Origin: Cydia pomonella
Taxonomy: Eukaryota; Arthropoda; Insecta; Lepidoptera; Tortricidae
Direction of reading: 5' to 3'
Assembly: GCF_033807575.1 (NCBI RefSeq)
Contig: NC_084721.1
Coordinates: 124,001-188,000 of the forward strand
DNA length: 64,000 bases
Shown here: one piece after another, positions 21,404-32,630 of the stretch
How the letters are laid out: each line of letters opens with the position of its first letter
Numbering within the stretch: the stretch's first letter is position 1
The notes under the pieces: generated by a model
Told to the model about the DNA's origin: nothing
The model's database searches: none
Seen by the model: the letters and a program-made list of their open reading frames with translations, nothing else
Made by a program: the position numbers and the translations under genes

Positions 21404-21560
21404 TTACGAGTGTTTAGGTAGTCTTAGCTTGGAACTCTTCTGCCAAACTGAAAGTGAAGCAATAGTACATTTCGATGCTAGTGCGGAAAGTATGAAGAAT
21501 TACATTTGCGCACGTGTATCGAACGACGATTTTTAATACAGTTGCGAAAAATAAGAAAAA
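21404..21560 (+). repeat. Partial copy of the CGATACAAGTGCG repeat
   Basis: CAATAGTACATTTCGATGCTAG, GCGCACGTGTATCGAACGAC and GTTGCGAAAAATAAG resemble the better copy at 21885-22135 in order and spacing but are diverged. The two copies lie within 700 bp of each other. Confidence 0.4.
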
Positions 21561-21884
21561 CAAGAAGTACTTTTTTATGCATGTTCTACATATAAGACAG
21601 AAACAATTGTAAATATAAAATTATTAAGAACGGTTTTTCAATATTCAATATTAAAAAATAAACGTGTTATAATGATGAAGAGGTAAGTAATAAAATATGA
21701 AATTTGCTTATATTTATTATTTTTACATTAACAGTAGGTTTTTATGTTGATTACGACTTGGAAAGGAAACTCACATTAACACTCATCAATAAGTGGTAAT
21801 GAATTGGAACAAGTGGAAAAGTAAAAAGCACTAGTTCGCAAAATCCAACTTTCCGCACGCTAAACAGCTACGTAAAGTAGCACT

Positions 21885-22135
21885 TTTTGAGCAACTGTAT
21901 TAAAATAGTACATTACGATACAAGTGCGAAAAATAGGAAATTCGAAACGAGTGACGATATATTAAAACACGACCGAAGGGAGTGTTTTAAATCGACACGA
22001 GTTGCGAATTACCTATTCGCACATGTATCGTATAACGTTTTACAGTACATATGGCCCTTTGAATGTTCGACACAGTAACGTAATATGCTAATTTTCGCAC
22101 TAGTGCGGTAAAGTAGCACCATATGTACTGTAAAA
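21885..22135. repeat. Dispersed repeat with two stacked hairpins
   Basis: First hairpin, 21916-22030: CGATACAAGTGCGAAAAATA pairs with TATTCGCACATGTATCG, and AAAACAC pairs with GTGTTTT around a short loop. The arms are about 50 bp. Second hairpin, about 22042-22133: ACAGTACATATGG pairs with CCATATGTACTGT. I recognise this as a common, unclassified lepidopteran repeat. No transposase or target duplication was identified. Confidence 0.55.
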
Positions 22136-22886
22136 AATATTTTTGGCGTTACTATAACTAACAGGTGTTAGGTAAATAGCGCGGTAAAAGTAAGAGATTG
22201 TCTACCATATTAGTTGGCTTCTCGTCCATTATTTTAATTATTGTCTCTCCTTTCTCACAAAACTGTTTTACGGATGAAGAAACAATATAGTACAACAGAA
22301 ATTGATCCAAAGATATTTACCTACGTTTTTATAATTTGCTTGGCTTTGATATAGCAACCCCAGTCATCCGAGCGGCTGTCGGTTAGGAAGCTCGCGTGAC
22401 GGAGACCCGACTGACCCACTCCATCAATCACTCTGACTTCTTGCTCACTAATTACTGCCGATTGTCTCCCTCCCTCCCATTCCGTCTGAAAAATAATCGC
22501 CAGTTTAATTTCAATCCCGACCACGATTTATCTAAAGCTGGCATTATTGATTGCGGCATCAGTAAGTAAATAGAAGAGAGTGTAACTGGTCGCGGTGAAA
22601 AATAGCCGGGTTAAAGGTGCGCGGGCGATGGAGACGGATGGTCGCTAAAACTGCTGTTTTTATTAATCGGAGCCATTACTCGTGTCACGCAGACAACTCT
22701 TTCCAGAGCCTGTCTCTAATAAATCATTTCAGTTGGAATTGTGTAGGTATACCCAATAATACTAAACCAAATTTGCTTGAAAATTGACAATGTCTGGCCG
22801 GTCTCTGGCGACGATGAGCTATGCTTAGATTTAAGTTTATAAGTAGTTTAAACTCTAGAAGTATTAAAACTTATCGAAGCTTATCG
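22136..22886. other. Unannotated stretch
   Basis: No repeat, gene or structural signal noticed. Confidence 0.3.
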
Positions 22887-23020
22887 TACAGTCACGTCTG
22901 AAAATATCGATACGGACAAAGTGCCAAAAATATGTATACACTAACTTGATATATGGGCAATAAGGTCGTGTACATATTTTCGGCACTTTTTTCGTAGCGA
23001 TATTTTTAGACGTGACTGTA
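22887..23020. mobile_element. Mariner-like MITE with TACAGTCACGTCTGAAAATA ends
   Basis: The ends TACAGTCACGTCTGAAAATA and TATTTTTAGACGTGACTGTA are inverted repeats of about 27 bp with one mismatch, bounded by TA on both sides. An inner pair, GTGCCAAAAATATGTA and TACATATTTTCGGCAC, extends the fold to most of the 134 bp. TA ends and the CAGT start fit Tc1/mariner-derived MITEs. Confidence 0.75.
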
Positions 23021-23363
23021 CCTAAGTAGTATGTGTAATTGAATGGATGCTCATTTCAAACCATTGGCAATCATTTTAATTTGTCGATCGTCCATCAAGC
23101 ACCTGCAATTGAATGTGCGTGGAGCAGTAAATAAAACATAAATCAAAGGTTTTTGTTGTGAATTAATTCAGTGCTAGCGCAGCGCATTGTGCGCTAACGA
23201 ACCGGCGGCGCGCGCGCAGCACGGGAATTATTGATTCTTTTCAACCGAGTTTCGTTCTCTTTTGTATTCGGTTGCCTACCGGATGGAAAATTACAATTGA
23301 AACTCGTTTAGAAATATATCAGTTTCTATACATATTTACTAAAAATATGTTGTACCTATACAT

Positions 23364-23695
23364 ATATTTTTTTTTTATACTACGTCGGTGGCAAACAAGC
23401 ATACGACCCGCCTGATGGTAAGCAGTTTTCGTAGCCTATGTACGCCTGCAACTCCAGAGGAGTTTCATGCGCGTTGCCGACCCTAAACCCCCCTCCCCCT
23501 CGTTGAGCTCTGGCAACCTTACTCACCGGCAGGAACACAACACTATGAGTAGGGTGTAGTGTTATTTGGCTGCGGTTTTCTGTAAGGTGTATGTCATCCG
23601 CTGTGCTGTGCCCTACCACACAAAGCGAGATGACATCCACAATGCCCATACCTCTCTTTTGGACGTAGTTTAAGGACGTACCCGGGTCCAGATAT
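23364..23695 (-). mobile_element. 5'-truncated LINE tail, GTCGGTGGCAAACAAGC family
   Basis: The left end is poly(T) (23364-23376), then ATACTACGTCGGTGGCAAAC and ATGGTAAGCAG. The middle holds TCGTTGAGCTCTGGCAACCT and CCGGCAGGAACACAACACTA. The right end is GTAGTTTAAGGACGTACCCG. Relative to the 45405 copy it lacks about 40 bp (the ACTTCCCCAGTCGGGCTCTG block). Poly(T) on the left means the element lies on the minus strand. A 115-codon minus frame through it is read-through of LINE 3' sequence. Confidence 0.65.
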
Positions 23696-24655
23696 TCACT
23701 TAACCCCACAGAAATCAGAAATACCATTTAAGGTAGAGAACAACGATGTACGATAAATAGTTTCAGTCAGTCATATTTAATTCACATAAACGGTCATTCC
23801 ATTTTGACATACGTATATGTGTATAAACCTACGTACTCTTATCTGATAGAACGCGAAGAATATATAGCGGCATGGCGCAAGATGTAGGTAAAGTAGTTCA
23901 GCTAAATTATTGTTACTTAAACAATTATTCCTGTGTATTGTAAATTTGAACTTTTCCGTATTTCAGCAGGCCCTCATATTTAGTCCTTAATTCTGTGTTT
24001 ACCATCCAAACCAGTAGCGGTTATAATCCTCAAAGAAAAACATATTTATTTAGACAAGTTTAAAAGGCTTCTATTATTTAGCGATAAAGTCATCAATCAC
24101 GGGCACAGGAGCTTGTGTTTTGGGCGTGGGAGGGGCGCCATTAGCGCGCATGACTTGCTGCGTGCGCTCGCGGTGACATTCCTATTTTAAAACACGAGCG
24201 AGTCAAGGGGACCCAGTATAAGTGGCTTCTCTGATCACGTATATTTCTTGAGAAATTTGAGGGCGCGTTACGCTGGTTCTCCCGAAATTTCGAGTCGCTA
24301 GTTGAGAATGTACCTACCATCGTAAGTTAACTGACAATTTGTAAACCGTATTGCAAAGACATAGGGCCCACAAATGGTAAGGTAAGCGTTACAGATCGGG
24401 GGTTGCTCCCACGGTACCTCATTTGTGTGTAGATATGCAGGTCATCCAATTATTTGTTCCTGATAATCTGGTTAATCGGGGGCGGTCAGGCAATCTATGG
24501 CTTCTGGTCGAAAATGTTGGAGAATAAAAGAGTAGGGATTATTTGACTATTTTGGTCCGATTAGGTCGAAGGTAAGTCACGCAACGTTGTTTATATTAAT
24601 GCAGATCCTGAGGATGCGACTGGGCTTCTCGCTAATACGATTACACGCACATTTA
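23696..24655. other. Unannotated stretch
   Basis: No repeats or genes recognised. The 24110-24180 part (GGGCGTGGGAGGGGCGCCAT) is GC-rich. Confidence 0.3.
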
Positions 24656-24865
24656 TACAGGATGTTTATTTAGTCTATGGGACCAAACCCAAAATCACGA
24701 AAAAAATTGCCTGTCATACATTTTGGCTGTCTGACCTTGACATTTTGTATGGGAGAGTAAACTTTTTTTTCGTGATTTCGGGGTTGGTCCCATACTAAAA
24801 GTTGCTCAGTATGACCTATATATTCACCCGCAAATTATTGCAGGTGACTAAATAAACAACCTGTA
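24656..24865. mobile_element. MITE with TACAGGATGTTTATTTAGTC ends
   Basis: The terminal inverted repeats TACAGGATGTTTATTTAGTC and GACTAAATAAACAACCTGTA (19 of 20 match) are bounded by TA. A nested inner pair, GGGACCAAACCCAAAATCAC and GTGATTTCGGGGTTGGTCCC, lies inside. The length is 210 bp. This has the mariner-type MITE layout. Confidence 0.75.
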
Positions 24866-26296
24866 TTATTATCACTTTGATAGTTTCTTATAGAACAAAA
24901 CTATTGTCTTGGTAAAGGACTGTGACAATTTCTTAAGTTAAGTTGTAATTGATCTCGCTTGAATCTGGAGCAGCCCAACTAGGGAAGTACCTCCGGATCC
25001 CTGTAGTAATATTACTACTTACACTGCCGTGTTTAAGTTTCCCTGAGCTCACGAAGACGCACTGTCTTGTCTGTAAGGTGCTTAAAGCTTAAAGAGTAAG
25101 CAATAGCAATAGGTAAATATTTTTACTTCTGATTTTAACTAGGTATTTGTATCTTTGCGTGTCGCTCACAGACACAAATACCTAAATCGTTCACCAGATC
25201 GCTAAATTTGACGAAATTTATATATCTACTTTATTTATTCCTAAGCTCCTTGTGAATAAACAGGCCCGAGACATAAATAAAACAGTTCATTAACACGGGA
25301 TTAGAGCGCCTTTATACTTTCGGCCATCACGGAAACGTTGACAGACACATCATCTAATAATCTCTCTTAACGACCCATAAACTAATACAAATACCTCTGC
25401 ACTCTGTTAATAACTATAGATTTTTAATATCGCTAATGTAAACTCAACGGAACTGGCGACTGGTTTTTGTGTGGCAATAATGAATGAAACACCTGTGCCT
25501 GTAACTAGAGAAGCAAGTGGGCTAATCGACAACAAATGTGAAAGAAATCACGGCTAGCTCAATGTGCACATCCGTTAAAGCGTGTGTCTTAACTTAACGT
25601 GGCTAAAGTGACGACTAAACGTGTCACGTTTCGAGCTGTTTACGAGGCAGCGGGGACATTACGGGTGGGTCCCTGGGCGGCTGGGATTACCATAAACACG
25701 GCCAAATGAGCAACGAACCAAGCCTCCATCACTATTCATGAGGTAAATGCTCACAAACTTAAAAGAAACTTTTAATTCAATGCAGCGCATTTGCTAAGTC
25801 TATGCTAAAGAATTTTCTTGAGCATATTTTGACTTTTGTAAGTCATCGGGCTTTGAGCACAACTGTATAACGACTTATAAAACATATAAATAAATTGACT
25901 TATAAGACATATGAGCTGATTTCATTGCAATGTAATTCAAACCTATGCTGTTATGACATTTGACGCACTAAATGTTAGATATGATGACGGCGACCCGCGC
26001 CCCGCCGGCTGGTCACATCGCTTAACTCACTAATGTCTTGATTGGTATACGCTACACGTGCAGATTAATATTTATTGAATGGCCTAACATCGGCTTACCA
26101 TGTCGGCTGCTGCACGTACTTTGGTTGGTACTGTCGCGCCGCGGGACGGCGGATGAGCAATTGCTGACCAGTTCTTAATAAGTACTCTAAAGTCACACGG
26201 GTACTTAATGGCACTCCTTCAAGAGCACTACAATCTTCGCCTCACTCAGGTACGCAATTACCAGGCAGAGCATAATATTCCATTCGAGCAGTTGTA
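24866..26296. other. Unannotated stretch
   Basis: Short inverted words AGGTATTTGTATCTTTG and CACAAATACCT near 25140-25184 could form a 45-bp hairpin. Otherwise no repeat or gene is recognised. Confidence 0.3.
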
Positions 26297-26420
26297 AAAT
26301 TGAAATTGAAATTGAACTATTTATTTCAGGTATTATACCCATATATGTAAGATTAGTTACAAATTTTCTTTAAGACTTATTAGTATCCAGAGTATAATTA
26401 GTACATTAATTTTGAATAAA
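26297..26420 (-). repeat. LINE-tail-like repeat with (GAAATT)n
   Basis: Starts with AAATTGAAATTGAAATTGAA then CTATTTATTTCAGGTATT. The (GAAATT)n start followed by TATTTATTTCAG resembles the 3' end of a lepidopteran non-LTR element on the minus strand. A similar (GAAATT)n run lies inside the hAT-like element at 29806-29838. Confidence 0.4.
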
Positions 26421-27474
26421 TAATCACAGCCACAACTAAATAAATAAAGTAAAATTGTTATTAAATAATTAACTAGTATAATATATCAATGTAAAAAATG
26501 TATCCTAGATACAAATAGTGATTACAAGCTCACGATATTATGAGTAATTTGGACTGCTTGTACAGTACAGATGCTGCAGCCTGCACATAAGTAGGCACAC
26601 CACCATGGCTATAGTACTTTCTTGAATATTGTTGCAATAAGATGATTCGTGAATTCCTCGTCGACGGCCAACGTCCTTGCATTATTACACAATTGCAACA
26701 CAAATCGTGAGTTCTCATAAGTATTGTTATGTTAGACATGTCCAGCGATATGTTCCGTCGCACCATATATATGACCATTCCTAAACCTTATTACAATGAC
26801 ATACGATTGGCCAATCGTCAGCTAAAAGTACTGTTTTAATTTCCATGTCTGCGATAGCCGAGGGCGGTTGCTAAACCCATGGCAGTAACTGGTAACGCGG
26901 GTGCTGGCGTAGTCGCAGCGGGCGCATGTCTTGTTTACATCCAAGGCTGCGTTTAGATTCACATTACATCAGAAACATAACACGTGAAAACTGCAAGTCC
27001 CGCGATGCTGTTAATTCTTCTACTGAAACATGTTGTAAGGTTTAATGTGAAGGCCATCTAATATAAATTTATTCATAATCTCAGTATTGGAGTGTCTGTT
27101 TAATAAAGTTAACAGTTAATTTTGTAAAACACTGTTGACAGAGTTTGTGGATAGTGGGATGATCTAATTCGATGGTGCGCTGATAGCTACCAAACATCGA
27201 ATACATATACTATACTTACAATAAGTTCACTTGACTACATTTTTGACGCGTTTGAATTTTGAATTGTGCGTAGCTCAGTATAATGGTATAAACAGTGAAA
27301 GAACGATGTAGTGAGCGGGTGCGAATAAAAGAAAAGAATAAGCTGGAGAGGGCGAACGTTTGAACTATGACCGTTCAGCGCCCCCTTCCAACATACCCGC
27401 GCATCGCTGGTCGAAACTACGTACTATCAGTTTGAACGTCGTGAAAACGCCTTTCAGAGGTACTACCTACAGGT
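26421..27474. other. Unannotated stretch
   Basis: No gene or transposon seen. The sequence has ordinary AT-rich composition up to the edge of the palindrome at 27475. Confidence 0.3.
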
Positions 27475-27950
27475 TCAAATTTGCCTTATTTAGTTTTCGA
27501 AACTTGCAATGAGAGCACTAGATTTAAATAGTGCAGATAGATGCTTAAACTACGCCGGGGAGGTACATGTTGTTCATTACTCCTACTTTTTGCAACAGGC
27601 CTGGGGCCGATTTTTGAATTTCGAGCGCTCGATTTCGTCACCCGAAAATCTCTATAAAACGGCGAAATGATATTTTTGAAGTAGGAGCGATAGAAATTGG
27701 GAATCCAGTGGAATTTACCACTCGTTTTCAATTCTATTAGTAGAATTAAAATGCCTAGTAGTGGAGATATTATAAAAGGGAGAACAAGAAATCGAGCGAT
27801 CGAAATTCAAAAATCGGCCCCCAGGCCTGTTGCAAAAAATAGAAGTAATGAACAACATGTACCTCCCCGGCGTAGTTTAAGCATCTATCTGCACTATTTA
27901 AATCTAGTGCTCTCATTGCAAGTTTCGAAAACTAAAAAAGGCAAATTTCA
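27475..27950. repeat. 476-bp palindrome with MITE at its centre
   Basis: The left arm (27475 to about 27645) and right arm (about 27787-27950) are inverted copies with only scattered differences. Matching words include AGTTTTCGAAACTTGCAATG with its complement CATTGCAAGTTTCGAAAACT, and GGAGGTACATGTTGTTCATT with AATGAACAACATGTACCTCC. The centre (27603-27821) is a second copy of the MITE at 3008-3215. The arms run about 128 bp further out than the MITE ends on both sides, so the palindrome is larger than the known family unit. Both strands give a similar open frame (81 and 93 codons) because of the symmetry. Confidence 0.8.
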
Positions 27951-29697
27951 TATTATTTTTGGTAAGTCGTTTATGTAGGCTAGAAATAGGATAAAGAACC
28001 ATTCAGTCAGATTATTTTTTCTGCGAAAGTTCTCTTCTAAACTCTATCTAAACGTAACGTTCTTCGTAAACTCTTACCGCGTGAATAAAACGCTCAATGG
28101 CCGCAACCTGTAAAAAATCGCGTCATATTTATTGCTCTAGTGATTTACACAAACACCTGCAAAAAGATCCGGCAATAAACCCAACGACATTTCATTTGCA
28201 GCATACAATATTCAATAGGATGTTATCCATAGTTATGAGTGAGCCGCGGGGTCCGCGCCCGGGTGCTTGCACCCTTCCCTCTGCCCCCCCCCCCTCCCTG
28301 GCCCGCGCGGGCGCATGACTGAGTAATTGATTCCGACTTTAACGAGCAACAGAGCGCGCGGCGATACCATCTGAACAATAGCATTTCAAATGAGCAGATC
28401 GAAGGTTAAAGTTAAGGCCCGGTCGCCGCCGCGACGCTAAATTGCTTTCAACCATATTAAGAATTCTGTGAAAGATAACATCGATCTCATCGTTTAATAA
28501 CTTGTCTAGTTTAAACAAAGGCATATTGTCAATCCGGTGGTGCCGTACACTTTGTGGCGAGCCGCTTTCTCTCGAGGCATTTTGTTTCAGAGATTATGAC
28601 TGTTTATTGTGTTATTTACTACTCTTCGTGGATAGCTGTAAATAATGTAATATTCCATTAACGACGTGGTCATATTCTGCTAACGTGCCGACCCGTTACG
28701 GGTGCTAACAGCGTGTGGTCACCATAACAGTATTTTAGATGGCTTTTCCTAAGTATGCGCCGATATAAGTGACCGCCGCGCTGGATGATCTGCGAAAAAT
28801 TCTTCTCCCTTAAGAAGTAAGAATATCCCAGTAAGTTTTCCTTTGGATATCGCACCTTTGATCTGTCTCCGACGATTATACGCCATTATACCTTTACATA
28901 GCCACAAGTAGATGACCTGAATCTGCCTCTACTTCTTCGGAAATAATTAACTTACTTTCCCCCGGTTTTTAGACTTTTTTAAATATTCTTTAAGCATTAC
29001 TTGACCAAGTAACACGAGCCACCGGTAATGGTAGACAGTCATAATTACTATTGGTAGTTAACATTAAATAAAAGTTATTTTGTAATAGACACATGCCTCT
29101 TTATGGAATGGAGCGTGGGGCATGTCATGGGAAAATGCCACATTCTAACAAACAGCATCAGTCTGATTTCAGCGTGAGGACTTGCACAGTCTTAACTGAG
29201 TGACATGGGTAACCACGCGATAGCGACAGCGCAGATACCGTAATGTAAATAGAGCTGTCGCTGCAAATCAGTTTGTTCTAAATGTATGGGTCCGACAGAC
29301 CGCTTAATCTCGCCAGGACAATAGGTAAATAGATTACTTGTGTGTGTTAATTTAAGTAGGAATCCGCTCTCCTCGGGATCAGCATGGCCAGGTCAAGGAT
29401 TTAGCAATTACCGGCCATTGAAAGTGAGGCCGCGCGCCCTGCGCCCGCGCAGCCCGAACGCGTCGTGCGCAGCGGGCGATCCTGTCCACGGATTAAACAC
29501 CAACATTGTTTTCTGTTGTGAGCGTGTTGTTGGCGTTTGTTACGCTAGTCTTTCAGATTTAGGTCCCGTCACTGAAAATAAACTCTCTTAACGAGGATTT
29601 CCTAACCTTTATTCAGATTCTAAATACTTAATTATTTTTAAACCAACCGATTGGTAGGTTGCTGTTAATATTTTTCTCTGTTCCTTTTTAAATAATC
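27951..29697. other. Unannotated stretch with poly(C) run
   Basis: A poly(C) run at about 28284-28294 lies just before a near copy of the GC 12-mer (28304-28315). A minus-strand near copy lies at 29439-29450 in a GC-rich patch. No gene was recognised. Confidence 0.3.
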
Positions 29698-29705
29698 ATT
29701 GTGAT
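29698..29705 (+). repeat. hAT-type 8-bp target duplication, left
   Basis: ATTGTGAT, repeated exactly at 30841-30848 and abutting the TAGGGCTTG terminus. Confidence 0.85.
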
Positions 29706-30840
29706 TAGGGCTTGTAATCCGAGATTCCGGAATTTCGAAATTCCGGAATTGAGACCACTGAATATCGAAAATTCCGGAATTGTATTTAAGTAATTTAATT
29801 AGATAAATATTGAAATTGAAATTGAAAATTGAAAATAGATTTTGTTACGTTAACTACTGAAAAACGTTAAAAAACTACACTATGCTGGTGTTATTAGCCG
29901 TCGCTGACAAAAGTCTGAAGTCTAGCAGTATGCATTCACTTTCCTCTTTAACTTTACCATCGTTTTTTATTTAGCATTAGAAAGAATGAGAGGTATATTG
30001 ACATGGCGTTTTATTAAAAAAATGCGTTTGAAAAATAAACCGCTTTTCAATAAAAACACACGTCAAGAATAGGTTGTTTACCTTTTTCTAGAACCTTACC
30101 TACGCGAAACCTTTGTATCAATATTTATAAATATTTGGATATTTTATTCACAATTCAGAAAGAAGTTTCCTTAATTAAAGATTTCGGTTCCTGTAGCAGC
30201 ACATATTATATTCTGAATTAGGAACTAAGTAAGGAAAAAACCAAACATGAAAAGCGTAACGTTTAACTATGTTTTGCATTAAGTTTATGAGCAATTATAG
30301 TTATTATTTTACACTTCATAAGAAGCAATGAGGGTGGGTTTCTTTCATCCAGCTGTAATGAAGCGCTAATAAAATAATCTTAATAATTCAGCCCATTTAG
30401 ATTAATCTTAATAAGGCTTGAGTTTTGGGCACTAGTCGGTAATGCCTAAAGGTAATAGGTACATACAGCTGAATACTTTAACATATATACAATCGTTATA
30501 AACACAATAAACGCCCATACCGAGATCGGAAACCCAGGACCTTCATCTTCGTAAGCAGAGCGACTACCTACTAGGCTACACAGGCGTTATATTTAGACAT
30601 TACTCAATTAATTGATATTTCTCGATTAATAATACTTCAAATTAATTTCCATTGAAACAATACTTTCTTTGATAAACGTAAAATATCAGAATTTCTCATT
30701 TTGTTGTTGTTTTTTTATTAAAAAATCTAATAAAAATATGGTGAACCCTAATTCCGGAACTAGTTCCGAAGTTCCGGAATTGGGACCCAATATCGAAAAT
30801 CAGTTCCGGAATTGCAAACCGTCCGATATTGCAAGCCCTA
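29706..30840. mobile_element. Non-autonomous hAT-like element, 1135 bp
   Basis: The ends TAGGGCTTGTAAT (left) and ATTGCAAGCCCTA (right) are terminal inverted repeats, and an exact 8-bp duplication ATTGTGAT flanks them. A TAGGG-type terminus with an 8-bp duplication is the hAT signature. Subterminal ATTCCGGAA-type words recur at both ends (29724, 29740 and 29767; 30751, 30770 and 30803), including a perfect 26-bp palindrome at 29724-29749. Such repeats usually bind transposase. No transposase frame is present, so movement would need a partner in trans. The interior holds a (GAAATT)n run and a minus-strand SINE-head fragment (30490-30595). Confidence 0.85.
30490..30595 (-). repeat. SINE head fragment inside the hAT-like element
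   Basis: On the minus strand the A box is TAGCCTAGTAG, followed by GCTCTGCTTACGAAGATGAA and a degenerate B box, then GGTATGGGCGTTT. It is the same family as 8578-8800 and 38707-38945. It was either captured by the hAT-like ancestor or inserted later. Confidence 0.55.
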
Positions 30841-30848
30841 ATTGTGAT
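30841..30848 (+). repeat. hAT-type 8-bp target duplication, right
   Basis: ATTGTGAT, the right partner of 29698-29705. It lies just outside the end of the MITE at 30849. Confidence 0.85.
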
Positions 30849-31003
30849 AGTGTTAGACCAAGACGGAACTCTGCAACGATTTTGGCAGCCCAGACTGTGT
30901 AAGCGTTATTTATACGTCATAAAATCATAGAATATTGACGTTTAAAAAACCACTTGCATAGTCTGGGCTATCAAAATCGTTGCAGACTTATGTCTAACTC
31001 TAA
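30849..31003. mobile_element. MITE with CAACGATTTTGGCAGCCCAG arms
   Basis: AGTGTTAGACC, TGCAACGATTTTGGCAGCCC and AGACTGTG on the left pair with CATAGTCTGGGCTATCAAAA, TCGTTGCAGACTTATGTC and TAATACT on the right. The inner words TTATACGTCATAA and TATTGACGTTTAAA also fold. The length is about 155 bp. This is a common lepidopteran MITE type. The hAT-like element inserted at or immediately beside its left terminus. Confidence 0.7.
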
Positions 31004-31827
31004 TACTATTGCGATAATTCCTGGAAAAGACTAGTTTGAGACTGGTAGGTACCTATGCATGTCATATTTATGTTCAACCGAGGTTGGACACAGCGTCAAA
31101 ATGTTGATCTTAAGCTGCATTCGCGGAAGAAGACGGTTTTCTAAAGTGAACTGAATAGACTTTTTGAAATGTAAAAGAAATTGGCAGAATAGCCCTGCTC
31201 AAGGCGAGCAAGCAATTACCAAATAATATGGCATGCTAATACAGGACAGACGGGACCGACGGACGGGACACGGCAACAAAGGACTGCAATTGAACTGTCG
31301 TTTGCCAAAACGGTTCGTTACGACAGCATCAGATTCTGGTTGATCCGTGGCATGATTGGTTTTGAATACAAATCCTTTTGATGTTTTGTTTGGTCCTAGT
31401 TAGACATAGTTTCTAGAGGTGTGTCTAGTGTGCTCTGGAGCTGAACCACAAGAAAATAAATAGATAAAGTAAATTTCCTACCCACTATTGTCCGCTCGAA
31501 ATGAGCAAACAGTTGACATCTACCTATATTGTATATAAATGTTTTTGACAATAAAAATATCTTTATCTTATCCTAGTGCGTGTCGTGCAGTACTCTAGTT
31601 ATTGTTAGTTCCCAAAAAAGATTGTCAAATTTTGGAGTTATTGTGTAAAATATTCTCACTAACGTTCTTGTTTTTCCTTGGCAAGTGATGGCTCCACCAA
31701 ATAGCGATCAAGCTCCATGAAACTCTGGTTAGCCTCCAGTCGCCCACTGCTGTGCATAGGCTTCTCACCGTGTTCGTGGTTTTCGAAAGTAGCTTACTTC
31801 CCCATGTATCTTAACAGAAATGTAATG
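31004..31827. other. Unannotated stretch with small SINE scrap
   Basis: At about 31735-31775, CGCCCACTGCTGTGCATAGGC resembles the GTCCCACTGCTGGGCACAGG word of the SINE at 2269. Nothing else was recognised. Confidence 0.35.
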
Positions 31828-32029
31828 TGCAATCTATTTCCATCAGCTAATAAGTCTTGCCCAGATCGTGCAATACCGTTGGTCGAGCGATCGCAGTCAA
31901 ATCCTACAGACTCTAAAAAGTAAAAGATTTGATTAGCAGAAATCTTGGTTTATGCAATCTATTGCTATCAGCTGATAAGTCTTGCTAAACCGTGCAATAC
32001 CGTTGGTCGAGCTATCACAGTCAAATCCA
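31828..32029 (+). repeat. Direct duplication of an 80-bp unit, 125-bp period
   Basis: Unit 1 (31828-31908) and unit 2 (31953-32029) share TGCAATCTATT, ATCAGCT-ATAAGTCTTGC, then CGTGCAATACCGTTGGTCGA and CAGTCAAATCC, with a few differences. The 45-bp spacer is not duplicated. It is a local segmental duplication of unknown origin. Confidence 0.65.
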
Positions 32030-32369
32030 GTCGGTATGCAATTATTTGCATATCTGTGCCCGCCCCGCGCCGTCCATCACGCCTGACGCGCGAGTTACGT
32101 CTCAATCAGTGACGTGCCGAGGGAATGCTGTTGTCGGGAAAATTGCACGGCCGAGGGAATATTTGTGACGCGGTAAAGTTACCTTTACGTTTGGCGCTTA
32201 CGTAGCGTAGCACCGCACTAATGTTGGAGCGTCGTTAATAATATAGTATAAGTGCCAATGCCAACCGCCATAAGACAACTTTATCCATGAAATGTCACAT
32301 TGTTGTCACAATGTTAAGACTGTAAACAAGTACTTAAACGAAATCTGATTTGTGTATTTTTTATGGATT

Positions 32370-32630
32370 TATTCTAATTTTATGTATACATTAAGTAGAA
32401 ATGGCAAACTAAATGCCTTAAACCATTCTCCAGTAAACTATTTCAAAGAGGAATATAGAAAGAAAGAAGAAAGAAATTAGATTTATTTAACGCCACAACA
32501 CATTACATTTGGAAAAAGAAGAACATACACAGAAAAAGAAAACATTGGACGCTAAAATCGGATCCCCACTCAGCATAATGCCGCGGCAATCCGTGGCGCT
32601 GGTTTTCAGTGGGGACCTGACATACAGTTA
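32370..32630 (-). repeat. CR1-like tail plus adjoining repeat
   Basis: AGAAATGGCAAACTAAATGC and CCTTAAACCATTCTCCAGTA match the CR1-like tail at 41720-41775. The adjoining part (32456-32630) holds CCACTCAGCATAATGCCGCG, GCAATCCGTGGCGCTGG and TTTTCAGTGGGGACC, which I recognise as another common moth LINE 3' region. Limits are approximate. Confidence 0.45.

Noticed and set aside
27486..27978. Paired homologous proteins on opposite strands
   Set aside because: The likeness of the 81- and 93-codon frames follows from the DNA palindrome.
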